The position numbers and the translations under genes were made by a program. A stretch of 12,649 bases of DNA from Deltaproteobacteria bacterium (GTDB lineage: Bacteria > Desulfobacterota > DSM-4660 > Desulfatiglandales > HGW-15), in NCBI GenBank assembly GCA_019308985.1, contig JAFDHB010000153.1, forward strand, positions 1 to 12,649. Reading direction: 5' to 3'. This document shows positions 1 through 6,148 of the stretch, piece by piece. The notes beneath the pieces were generated by a model. The model was given only the letters and a program-made list of their open reading frames with translations, was not told the origin of the DNA and made no database searches. Positions within the stretch are counted from its first letter, which is position 1; each line of letters begins with the position of its first letter.

Positions 1-1
1 G

Positions 2-709
2 CTGGCAGGCCGCGTGGAAAAGGGCAAGATGGCCCAGGAAGACAAAGACAGGGTGATGGGGCATATCCGTACCAGCATGAGAATGGAGGACCTCAAGGAC
101 TGTGACCTGATCGAGGAGGCGGTGCCGGAAGACCTCCAATTGAAGAAGCAGGTCTTTGCAAAGTTGGACGGCATCTGTAAGCCGGAGGCCATATTTGGGA
201 CGAATACGTCCGGTCTCTCGGTGACCGACATGGCCGCTGCCACGAAAAGGGGTGACAAACTATTGGGGATGCATTTCCACAACCCAGCGCCCGTCATGAA
301 GCTCCTGGAACTGGTGCGCACTATTATGACGAGTGAAGAGACCATCAAGAGGGTAAAAGAGTTTGGGGAGACCCTCGGGAAGACGGTGGTCGTTGCCCCG
401 GATGTGGGCGGGTTTATCGTCACGAGGCTGTTTACTCCCTTTCTTTTGGGTGCGGTCCGGATGCTCGAAGAGGGGATCGCCACCAGGGATGAGATCGATA
501 TATCCATGAAAATGGCGGTCAATCACCCCATGGGTCCCCTTGAGGTGATCGACTTCATAGGCCTTGACACGGAACTGTCCATCGCCGAGACCCTCTATGA
601 AGAGACCAAGGACCCGAAGTACGCCCCTCCCCTTCTCCTGAGGAAGATGGTGACCGCGGGGTGGCTTGGCAGAAAGACGGGAAAGGGCTTCTACGATTAC
701 AACAAGTAA
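2..709 (+). CDS. hbd: 3-hydroxybutyryl-CoA dehydrogenase-like protein, 5' end outside window
   Basis: NAD-dependent oxidation of an (S)-3-hydroxyacyl-CoA to the 3-ketoacyl-CoA, or the reverse, in beta-oxidation or butyrate-type metabolism; cytoplasmic. The frame is open to the left edge, so a GTG at 14 is an internal valine, not a start. About 235 residues are visible against roughly 280-290 for the family; the N-terminal Rossmann GxGxxG segment is missing. Numbering from V14 as residue 1, I see NTSGLSV at 64-70 (active-site Ser/Asn region), GMHFHNPAP at 85-93 with the catalytic His87 and its partner Glu99, NHPMGPLE near 168, and the family-typical ending GWLGRKTGKGFYDYNK. The family usually has Phe after MHF; here it is His. 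It is probably the last gene of an operon entering from the left, since a 374-bp gene-free gap follows. Family assignment is firm; chain-length specificity cannot be read from sequence. Confidence 0.93.
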   Translation: MAGRVEKGKMAQEDKDRVMGHIRTSMRMEDLKDCDLIEEAVPEDLQLKKQVFAKLDGICKPEAIFGTNTSGLSVTDMAAATKRGDKLLGMHFHNPAPVMKLLELVRTIMTSEETIKRVKEFGETLGKTVVVAPDVGGFIVTRLFTPFLLGAVRMLEEGIATRDEIDISMKMAVNHPMGPLEVIDFIGLDTELSIAETLYEETKDPKYAPPLLLRKMVTAGWLGRKTGKGFYDYNK

Positions 710-746
710 GAAGAAAGGCACTCATGTCCGTTAGGATTTTGTAAAG

Positions 747-770
747 CCGGAGTGTTCCTGAGGCACTCGG
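747..770. terminator. Possible weak hairpin after hbd
   Basis: GAGTG (750-754) pairs with CACTC (764-768) across a 9-nt loop, extended by CC/GG around one bulged G. It lies about 40 nt past the hbd stop. There is no T-run on the + strand side; on the - strand side the following bases (CTTTACAAAAT) are only mildly T-rich. It could be a processing or weak terminator hairpin; low certainty. Confidence 0.25.
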
Positions 771-852
771 TTGTCGCCCCTGGGAGGTCTTTTCAAGAGG
801 CTCAATCAAATTCCTCCATGGCATTATGGACGGCACCAAACATTTAATAGAA

Positions 853-890
853 GGCCCCGGTAACCCCAGGAGATCATCTCTACCGGAGCC
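853..890. other. Internal hairpin of the inverted-repeat element
   Basis: GGCCCCGGTA (853-862) faces TACCGGAGCC (881-890): nine of ten pairs match, with one C-A mismatch (856/887) that would be a G-U wobble in a minus-strand RNA. The 18-nt loop holds GAGA-TCA-TCTC (870-880), which can form a small second helix stacked on the first. No T-run follows on the + strand, so an intrinsic terminator is unlikely. Confidence 0.5.
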
Positions 891-901
891 TCTGTCTTCT
901 G

Positions 902-929
902 TGCCTGTGAGGCGATGCCTGTGAGGCAT
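902..929. repeat. Tandem 14-bp repeat of a GCCTGTGAGGC palindrome
   Basis: TGCCTGTGAGGC occurs at 902-913 and again at 916-927, with a period of 14 bp. Each copy is an interrupted palindrome (GCCT-GTG-AGGC); the second extends to ATGCCT-GTG-AGGCAT (915-929, six perfect pairs). It lies inside the inverted-repeat element and about 155 bp upstream of the amidohydrolase start. It could be a pair of small hairpins in an RNA or a two-site operator for a dimeric regulator. The repeat is directly visible; a role is unproven. Confidence 0.6.
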
Positions 930-1083
930 ATGGGGGCGTAAAAAGGCTGAAGGCGGATATTGAACCCCTTGAAAAGACCTCCCAGGGGCCACGAGCGTCA
1001 TGTTTCTGATCAAGCCTTTGGTGATGTGGCCTGCGTTTGCAAAATCCTCACGGGGAATCGATTGAAGAAAGGAGGAGCATTTT

Positions 1084-2100
1084 ATGAGAGACGGGATAAA
1101 GGTGATCGATATCCACAACCATTTCTATTCCAGGCCCTGGCTGGATTACCTGGCGGAAAGAAGCGAGGAGCCCAGGTTTGAGTGGACAGGACCCACCTCA
1201 GGGGTGGCGCGGATTGGAGAATTCACGCCCAGCCATGTGGATAAGGCCGGAGATTTCGACATTGAGGCGCGGATCCGAGACCTGGACGATGCGGGGATAG
1301 ATGTGCAGGTGCTCTCTCATACCTGTCCCGGCGTGGCGGAACTGCCGGTCGCGGAAAGCATCGAATGGGCCAAGAAGATAAACGATATCTTTGCGGACAT
1401 CTGCAAGCAATTCCCCGGTCGTTTCTATTTCCTGGCCACCATACCGCCACGGGACATCAAGGAGGCCCTCAAGGAGATGGAGAGGGCATCCAAGGAACTC
1501 GGGGCAAAGGGAGTCCAGATGTATTCCAATATTGACGGAGTCCTCGCCACTTCAGAGGAATTCTATCCCATCTTTGAGAAGGCATCTGAATTCGATTTGT
1601 CGGTCAAGATCCACCCATCCTTCAAGCCCCTTGCCACGGATGCCATGAGAAAGGCAGGTTTGCCCCTTCAACTTTACGGCTTTACCCTGGATACCACCAT
1701 GGTCCTGACAACGATGCTCTTCCAGGGTCTCTTTGAGAGACTGCCGGGACTCAAGGTCATCCACTCCCATCTCGGCGGCATGGCGCCCTACATGATGGGC
1801 CGCGTGGATACCGCCTTCAAACGTTATGCAAAGGAGATCAACATAAAGGGCTCCAGGCCCCCTTCTGAGGTATACAAAGAGCATGTCTACATAGATACCC
1901 TTTCCATGCATGTTCCCGCCATAAAATGCGCCTGGGAATACATGGGGGTTGATCGCCTGCTTTTTGGGACGGACTACCCCCACCGGGCCTCCGGGACTGT
2001 CGAAGGCAATCTGGCGGTCCTGGATCAGGTGGGTTTTCCAAAGGAGGACAAGCAAAAGGTCCTTTCAGGGAACGCAACCAGGCTGTTTAGGCTTGAATAA
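1084..2100 (+). CDS. Amidohydrolase-2 family metal-dependent hydrolase/decarboxylase
   Basis: Member of the amidohydrolase_2 (ACMSD / gamma-resorcylate decarboxylase-like) TIM-barrel family, which uses a divalent metal to decarboxylate aromatic or muconate-type acids or to hydrolyse C-N/C-C bonds; cytoplasmic, with no signal peptide. The 338-residue length is typical. Metal and catalytic motifs are intact: DIHNH with His11 and His13 near the N-terminus, KIHPSF with His177, VIHSHLGG with His227 and His229, and LLFGTDYPH with Asp297. The ATG at 1084 has a strong ribosome site (GGAGGAG at 1071-1077). The stop is followed by a 136-bp gap and then the binding-protein gene of a Liv-type importer on the same strand, so it probably acts on the imported compound. 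The substrate cannot be named from sequence; decarboxylation of an aromatic or cyclic carboxylate is the best guess. Confidence 0.9.
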   Translation: MRDGIKVIDIHNHFYSRPWLDYLAERSEEPRFEWTGPTSGVARIGEFTPSHVDKAGDFDIEARIRDLDDAGIDVQVLSHTCPGVAELPVAESIEWAKKINDIFADICKQFPGRFYFLATIPPRDIKEALKEMERASKELGAKGVQMYSNIDGVLATSEEFYPIFEKASEFDLSVKIHPSFKPLATDAMRKAGLPLQLYGFTLDTTMVLTTMLFQGLFERLPGLKVIHSHLGGMAPYMMGRVDTAFKRYAKEINIKGSRPPSEVYKEHVYIDTLSMHVPAIKCAWEYMGVDRLLFGTDYPHRASGTVEGNLAVLDQVGFPKEDKQKVLSGNATRLFRLE

Positions 2101-2193
2101 TAGAATTCATGGTGACCGAGCGCCTGTGACCAATCGGTGAGTCTCTACGGGAGTATTTGGAAGAGGGACGACCTTTCCGATATCCATATCATC

Positions 2194-2213
2194 CCGGGAA
2201 GACCCATTCCCGG
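2194..2213. promoter_or_regulatory. Leader hairpin upstream of the binding-protein gene
   Basis: CCGGGAA (2194-2200) and TTCCCGG (2207-2213) form a perfect 7-bp stem with a 6-nt loop, ending 11 nt before the GGAGG ribosome site at 2225-2229. An A-run, not a T-run, follows, so it is not a + strand terminator. It may protect the 5' end of the transcript or influence ribosome access. No convincing promoter is seen in 2101-2236. Confidence 0.4.
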
Positions 2214-2236
2214 CAAAAAGAATCGGAGGTAAGATC

Positions 2237-3526
2237 ATGGGCAAAGGAAAGATGTGGCAAAGGCGTGTTACCAGGCGATCTTTTATCAAAACCCTTTGCG
2301 CGGCAGGAATTGCTTCTGCAAGTACAGGGCTTATCCCAAGGCTGTCCCGGGCAGCCAAAAGGGACTACATCCTCATCGGACATCCCACCCCCGCAACAGG
2401 GCCGATTGCCCCCTTTGGCGAGACATCCACTTGGGTGGATGAACGTATTACAAAGGAAATAAACAATAGGGGCGGCATTTACCTCAAGGAGCTGGGCAAG
2501 CGACTTCCCATAAGGATCAAGTCCATGGATACGGAGAGCAATCCCACCAAGGCCGCTCAGGTAGCCTCCAAATTGATCCTCCAGGACAAGGTAGATCTCA
2601 TGGTGGTTGCCCACACGCCGGATACGGTGAATCCGGTTGGCGCTACCTGTGAGAGATATGAAGTTCCGTGCATATCTTCGGTGGCACCCATCGAACCTTG
2701 GTTGACAGGGGGCCCCTATGAATGGACCTTCCATTTCTTCTGGAGCCTCGGAGACATTATTACCGTATTCACAGGTATGTGGCATGAATTCGAAGACAGC
2801 ACCAACAAGGTCGTAGGAGGTTTCTGGCCCAATGATCCCGACGGAACTGTTTGGGCAAAGGAGTTCACGAAGAAACTCAATGAAATGGGATACAAGGTAG
2901 TGGATGTTGGGAGGTTCCCATACGGGATGCAGGATTTCAGCAGTTTCATAAGCACCTGGAAGAGGGAAAAGGTGGAGATACTTACCGGAGTCCCTATCCC
3001 CCCTGACTGGGCCACGGCTTGGCGCCAGTGCCATCAGCAGAAGTTCATTCCTAAGATCGCCACCATCGGGAAGGCCGTCCTCTTTCCTGCGGCCGTGGAG
3101 GCCATCGGCGGTGACCTGCCCCTGGGCCTCACTTCGGAGATATGGTGGTCACCATTGCACCCCTTCAAGTCATCCATCACGGGTTACAGTTCAAAGGATC
3201 TCGCTGATGCTTGGGGCAAAGAGACTGGCAGACAATGGACGCAACCCATGGGCTTTGACTATGGAGCCTATGAGATAGCCGTTGATGTGTTGACGAGGGC
3301 AGGGTCACTGAAGAACAAGAAAATCAGAAAGGCCCTCACCGAGACCAACCTGAACACCATTGTTGGTCATATCAAGTTCAATGAAAAGAATTATGCCTTG
3401 ACGCCGCTGGTAGGTGGACAGTGGGTGAAAGGTAAGAAATGGCCCTGGGAACTTCAGATTACCTATAACAAGGAGAATCCCAGTATACCGACCACTGCCG
3501 GAATGATTTTTCCGATTCCTCAATAA
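2237..3526 (+). CDS. Liv-type ABC importer substrate-binding protein with Tat signal
   Basis: Periplasmic solute-binding protein (Peripla_BP_6 / LivJ-like type) that delivers the ligand to the permease encoded downstream. The N-terminus has a twin-arginine signal: Arg13-Arg14 in TRRSFIK, a hydrophobic stretch (about 19-33), then a likely cleavage after RAA near residue 40. The mature part opens with YILIGHPTPATGPIAPFGE, typical of these proteins, and contains QVASKLILQDKVDLMVV (about 108-124) as in the first lobe of the family. It is rich in tryptophan (for example GGFWPNDPDG near 195-204 and EIWWSPLHPF at 301-310), which fits an aromatic or cyclic ligand better than leucine, but this is inference. 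The length of 429 is slightly long for the family. ATG 2237 is preceded by GGAGG at 2225-2229. It is first in the transporter block; the strong hairpin after it may let it be expressed above the membrane parts. Confidence 0.9.
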   Translation: MGKGKMWQRRVTRRSFIKTLCAAGIASASTGLIPRLSRAAKRDYILIGHPTPATGPIAPFGETSTWVDERITKEINNRGGIYLKELGKRLPIRIKSMDTESNPTKAAQVASKLILQDKVDLMVVAHTPDTVNPVGATCERYEVPCISSVAPIEPWLTGGPYEWTFHFFWSLGDIITVFTGMWHEFEDSTNKVVGGFWPNDPDGTVWAKEFTKKLNEMGYKVVDVGRFPYGMQDFSSFISTWKREKVEILTGVPIPPDWATAWRQCHQQKFIPKIATIGKAVLFPAAVEAIGGDLPLGLTSEIWWSPLHPFKSSITGYSSKDLADAWGKETGRQWTQPMGFDYGAYEIAVDVLTRAGSLKNKKIRKALTETNLNTIVGHIKFNEKNYALTPLVGGQWVKGKKWPWELQITYNKENPSIPTTAGMIFPIPQ

Positions 3527-3660
3527 GAGGGTGCGGTATTTTCCAAGATGTTGCACGGACAACCATTGGGGAGTTGATGGGGCTAAGCAGGCCGCGGCAT
3601 CAAGAGCTTCTCTAGCGGCTGTTAAATAAAGGAAATCAACCGGTTTTCCGGCATCACCAG

Positions 3661-3720
3661 CGCACAGGGCCTTCCCTTCTTGTGCGGGATGGGTCCTCTG
3701 ATCTCCGCCCCGCACAAGAA
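3661..3720. promoter_or_regulatory. Mutually exclusive stem-loops between binding-protein gene and livG
   Basis: TTCTTGTGCGGG (3677-3688) and CCCGCACAAGAA (3709-3720) are perfect 12-bp reverse complements with a 20-nt loop. The left arm can instead pair with CGCACAGGG (3661-3669): six Watson-Crick pairs plus a G-C and two G-U pairs, 8-nt loop. The two folds cannot coexist. The downstream stem ends on the A of an ATG at 3720. No T-run follows, so a plain intrinsic terminator is unlikely; an mRNA-stabilising or attenuator-like intergenic structure is more probable. Confidence 0.55.
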
Positions 3721-3749
3721 TGCCGTTAATTCGAGACAGGGAGCATGCC

Positions 3750-4475
3750 TTGCCCGGGATACTAAAGGTAAACAGGTTGACCAAATCCTTTGGAAAAGTA
3801 ACAGCAGTCCATGACCTGAGCTTTGAAGTCGAAGGCCGGGAAATCCTGGGTATCATAGGCCCGAACGGTGCAGGAAAGACAACTACCTTTAACCTCATAA
3901 CCGGAGAAATCAGGCCGGATCAGGGCGAAGTCATTTTTGATGGAAGAGATGTCACTCACCTCCAGACTTACCGGAGATGCCGCATTGGCATAGCGCGGAC
4001 CTACCAGATTCCCAAGCCGTTCCTGAACATGACCGTGTTGGAAAACCTCCTGGTGGGTGCCGTCTACGGGGGAGGAATGCCCTACAGACAAGCAAGAGAT
4101 AGCTGTGAGGCAGTACTGGATAAGACGGGACTTCTTCCCAAGAGAGACGCCATTGCGGGATCTCTGACCCTTTTGGACAGAAAGAGGTTGGAACTGGCCC
4201 GGGCCCTCGCCACGAAACCTTCTCTCCTCCTTGTTGATGAAGTGGCAGGCGGGCTTAATGAAGGGGAAGTGGAAGAGGTACTCGAAATAATCCGTTCCGT
4301 GAGGAAAGACGGCGTAACAGTACTGTGGGTGGAGCACATCGTAATGGCAATGACCAAGGGGCCTGATAAGGTTCTTGTCATGAACTTTGGAAAAAGCCTG
4401 TTTTGCGGAAGACCCGAAGATGCCTTCAGGTCCCAGGAGGTCCAAAGGATTTACCTGGGTGACGAGGAAGATTGA
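3750..4475 (+). CDS. livG: Branched-chain-type ABC transporter ATPase (LivG-like)
   Basis: One of the two cytoplasmic ATPases that drive the Liv-type importer. Numbering from the TTG at 3750: Walker A GPNGAGKT at 37-44, Q-loop RTYQIPKPF with Gln86, Walker B LLLVDE with Asp163/Glu164, and the switch histidine in VEHIV (His196). The family signature LSGGQ is replaced by SLTLLDRKRLELARAL (about 138-153); variants of this kind occur in a LivG subfamily. Start choice: an in-frame ATG at 3720 would add ten residues but has no ribosome site and is buried in a 12-bp hairpin; TTG 3750 has AGGGAG at 3738-3743 with 6-nt spacing and gives the usual family N-terminus (LKVNRLTKSFG). The start is therefore probable, not certain. 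The stop TGA overlaps the livF ATG by one base, so the two are likely translationally coupled. Confidence 0.9.
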   Translation: MPGILKVNRLTKSFGKVTAVHDLSFEVEGREILGIIGPNGAGKTTTFNLITGEIRPDQGEVIFDGRDVTHLQTYRRCRIGIARTYQIPKPFLNMTVLENLLVGAVYGGGMPYRQARDSCEAVLDKTGLLPKRDAIAGSLTLLDRKRLELARALATKPSLLLVDEVAGGLNEGEVEEVLEIIRSVRKDGVTVLWVEHIVMAMTKGPDKVLVMNFGKSLFCGRPEDAFRSQEVQRIYLGDEED

Positions 4476-5182
4476 TGCCCCTGCTTGAGATAAGGGACCT
4501 TGACGTCTTTTACGGGGAGTTCCAAGCCCTCAGAAAGGTTGAGATGGACGTGGAAAAAAGGCAGATCGTATCTCTTATGGGTGCGAACAGTGCCGGAAAG
4601 TCCACGCTACTCAAGACCATTTCAGGTATCTTAAAGCCAAGTGCAGGCACGGTCAAGTTTGACGGCATAAGAATCGACTGTAAAGAGCCCCACGATATCG
4701 TTGACATGGGAATGGCCCTGGTGCCGGAGGGCAGAAAGATATTTTCGAGCCTGACGGTAAGGCAGAATCTCCTCATAGGGTCTTATCGGAGTAAGGCGAG
4801 AAAGAAGAGAAGAGACACATTGGAGACCGTCTTCAATCTCTTTCCAGCCCTGAAAGGGAGGATCAACCAGAAAGGGACGGAATTAAGCGGCGGAGAGCAA
4901 CAGATGCTTTCCATAGGCAGGGCACTGATGTCAACCCCCTGTTTCATAATATTCGACGAGATCTCCCTAGGCCTTAGTCCTATCGTTGTCAAGGAGCTTT
5001 ATAGGGCAGTAAAGAGAATTAACAGGGAAGGGACCACGACCGTGCTCGTTGAACAGGACGTAAAGCGAAGCCTTAAGGTGGCTGATTACGCCTATATCCT
5101 CCAGGAAGGAAGAATTACCTTGAAGGGAAATCCCCGATATTTCACGGAAGAGACTGTGAACAAGGCCTACTTTGGTATTTGA
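4475..5182 (+). CDS. livF: Branched-chain-type ABC transporter ATPase (LivF-like)
   Basis: Second cytoplasmic ATPase of the importer, the partner of LivG. Numbering from ATG 4475 (235 residues): Walker A GANSAGKS at 36-43, VPEGRKIFSSLTVRQNL at about 84-100 (a LivF hallmark), signature LSGGEQ at 137-142, Walker B IIFDE with Asp161/Glu162, and VEQDV in place of the H-loop His, as is usual in LivF. The fourth P-loop position is Ser where Gly is most common; GxxxxGKS is still satisfied. ATG 4475 overlaps the livG stop (TGATG) and is preceded by GAGGAAG at 4464-4470, which favours it over the TTG one codon earlier. A 102-nt gap separates it from livH. Confidence 0.93.
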   Translation: MPLLEIRDLDVFYGEFQALRKVEMDVEKRQIVSLMGANSAGKSTLLKTISGILKPSAGTVKFDGIRIDCKEPHDIVDMGMALVPEGRKIFSSLTVRQNLLIGSYRSKARKKRRDTLETVFNLFPALKGRINQKGTELSGGEQQMLSIGRALMSTPCFIIFDEISLGLSPIVVKELYRAVKRINREGTTTVLVEQDVKRSLKVADYAYILQEGRITLKGNPRYFTEETVNKAYFGI

Positions 5183-5284
5183 TTGTTATATCAGCAGGTT
5201 GGATATCGTGGAACTTCTCAGCTCCGATCTTGAATGGTCTTGGAGGCCCTTTCAAAGCAATCCACAGGAAGTGTTGAGATATCA

Positions 5285-6148
5285 ATGACCGCATACTTGG
5301 AACCAATCGTAAACGGGATTTTGCTGGGAGGGTTGTACGGGGTTGTAGGGATAGGCCTCTCCTTGGTCTTTGGTATTATGAGGCAGGTAAACTTAGCCCA
5401 CGGCGAACTCATGATCCTTTCGAGCTACTTCAGCCTCCTCTTCCTCCAGTTGTTTGGGCTTCATCCCCTGGTGACGCTCTTCTTGGTGCTTCCCCTCATG
5501 TTCTTCATAGGTTATCTCATTCAGACCTTTCTCTTCAACCGGGTCATGCAAAGGGGTATGGAGCCCTTTCTCATGGTCTCTTTTGGGCTATCCATAATTA
5601 TCCAAAATGCCTTATTACTCGTTTTTACACCGGATGCCAGGACTCTCAAGACCGGCTTCATAGTGAAAAGCATAAGTGTCTTCGGTACCTTTCACATCCC
5701 AATCATATACCTGGTCAATTTTGCCGCAGGGCTAGTGGTGTTGATCCTGCTGGATCAATTCATGAAAAGGACCTACCCGGGGTGGGCCATATATGCCTCT
5801 TCCGATGACTTATCCGGTGCCAAATTGATGGGGATCAACCCCAAGAGGATCTATGCCGTGGCCATGGGGATTGCGGCGGTCACGGCAGCTATTTCAGGTG
5901 TCCTTGTGGGGATGACCTTTACCTTCTATCCCCACTCAGGCACACAATACCTGATCATCGCCTTTGGAGTGGTAATCATTGGAGGACTGGGTAGCCTACC
6001 AGGGACCTTTTTGGGTGGCATGATACTGGGTGTGTCTCAACTTGCAGGCGGAAGGATTATTGGGCCAGGGTTTCAGCTGCTCAGCGGATACCTGATCCTG
6101 CTGTTCGTACTTACCATAAGGCCACAAGGGCTTTGGGGACGGAGATGA
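5285..6148 (+). CDS. livH: Branched-chain-type ABC permease (LivH-like)
   Basis: Inner-membrane permease subunit that pairs with LivM. Numbering from ATG 5285 (287 residues, normal for LivH): N-terminal TM with NGILLGGLYGVVGIGLSLVFG (about 10-30), the LivH hallmark VNLAHGELMIL at 35-45, the cytoplasmic loop SGAKLMGINPKRIYAVAMG (about 177-195) that contacts the ATPase, and GGLGSLPGTFLGG at 233-245; about eight hydrophobic segments. An in-frame ATG at 5234 would add 17 polar residues with no ribosome site upstream. The ATG at 5285 has AGGAAG at 5267-5272 (12-nt spacing, rather long) and matches the family N-terminus, so I prefer it. The stop overlaps the livM start (ATGA). Confidence 0.92.
   Translation: MTAYLEPIVNGILLGGLYGVVGIGLSLVFGIMRQVNLAHGELMILSSYFSLLFLQLFGLHPLVTLFLVLPLMFFIGYLIQTFLFNRVMQRGMEPFLMVSFGLSIIIQNALLLVFTPDARTLKTGFIVKSISVFGTFHIPIIYLVNFAAGLVVLILLDQFMKRTYPGWAIYASSDDLSGAKLMGINPKRIYAVAMGIAAVTAAISGVLVGMTFTFYPHSGTQYLIIAFGVVIIGGLGSLPGTFLGGMILGVSQLAGGRIIGPGFQLLSGYLILLFVLTIRPQGLWGRR

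Larger units (their letters stand above)
776..989. repeat. 214-bp element bounded by a 31-bp inverted repeat
   Basis: The left arm 776-806 (starts GCCCCTGGGAGGTCTTTTCA) is the reverse complement of the right arm 959-989 (ends ACCTCCCAGGGGC), with 29 of 31 positions matching and 22 consecutive perfect pairs at the outer end. The 152-bp interior carries more structure: a 10-bp stem with one mismatch (853-862 with 881-890), an inner GAGA/TCTC hairpin (870-873 with 877-880), and two tandem palindromes (902-929). It encodes no convincing protein on either strand. It ends about 95 bp before the amidohydrolase start. It could be a MITE-like non-autonomous element, a dispersed palindromic repeat, or a structured RNA. 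I see no clear target-site duplication next to the arms. The inverted repeat itself is certain; its identity is not. Confidence 0.8.

Noticed and set aside
555..1118. Open frame on the - strand across the hbd end and the gap
   Set aside because: It spans the end of hbd and the whole inverted-repeat element with no domain-like sequence; the gap is better explained as a structured non-coding element.
2112..2131. GTGACC repeated with 14-bp period, and GCCTGTGA shared with the repeat at 902-929
   Set aside because: Matches of 6-8 bases are expected by chance many times in a window of this size; no palindrome accompanies them.
2141..2150. GTCTCTACGG shared with 7108-7117, both just after gene ends
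   Set aside because: Many chance 10-base matches are expected in 12.6 kb, and the flanks do not extend the similarity.
2189..3034. Open frame on the - strand (281 codons)
   Set aside because: Antisense to the Tat-signal binding protein; no motif, no ribosome site, composition typical of a shadow frame.
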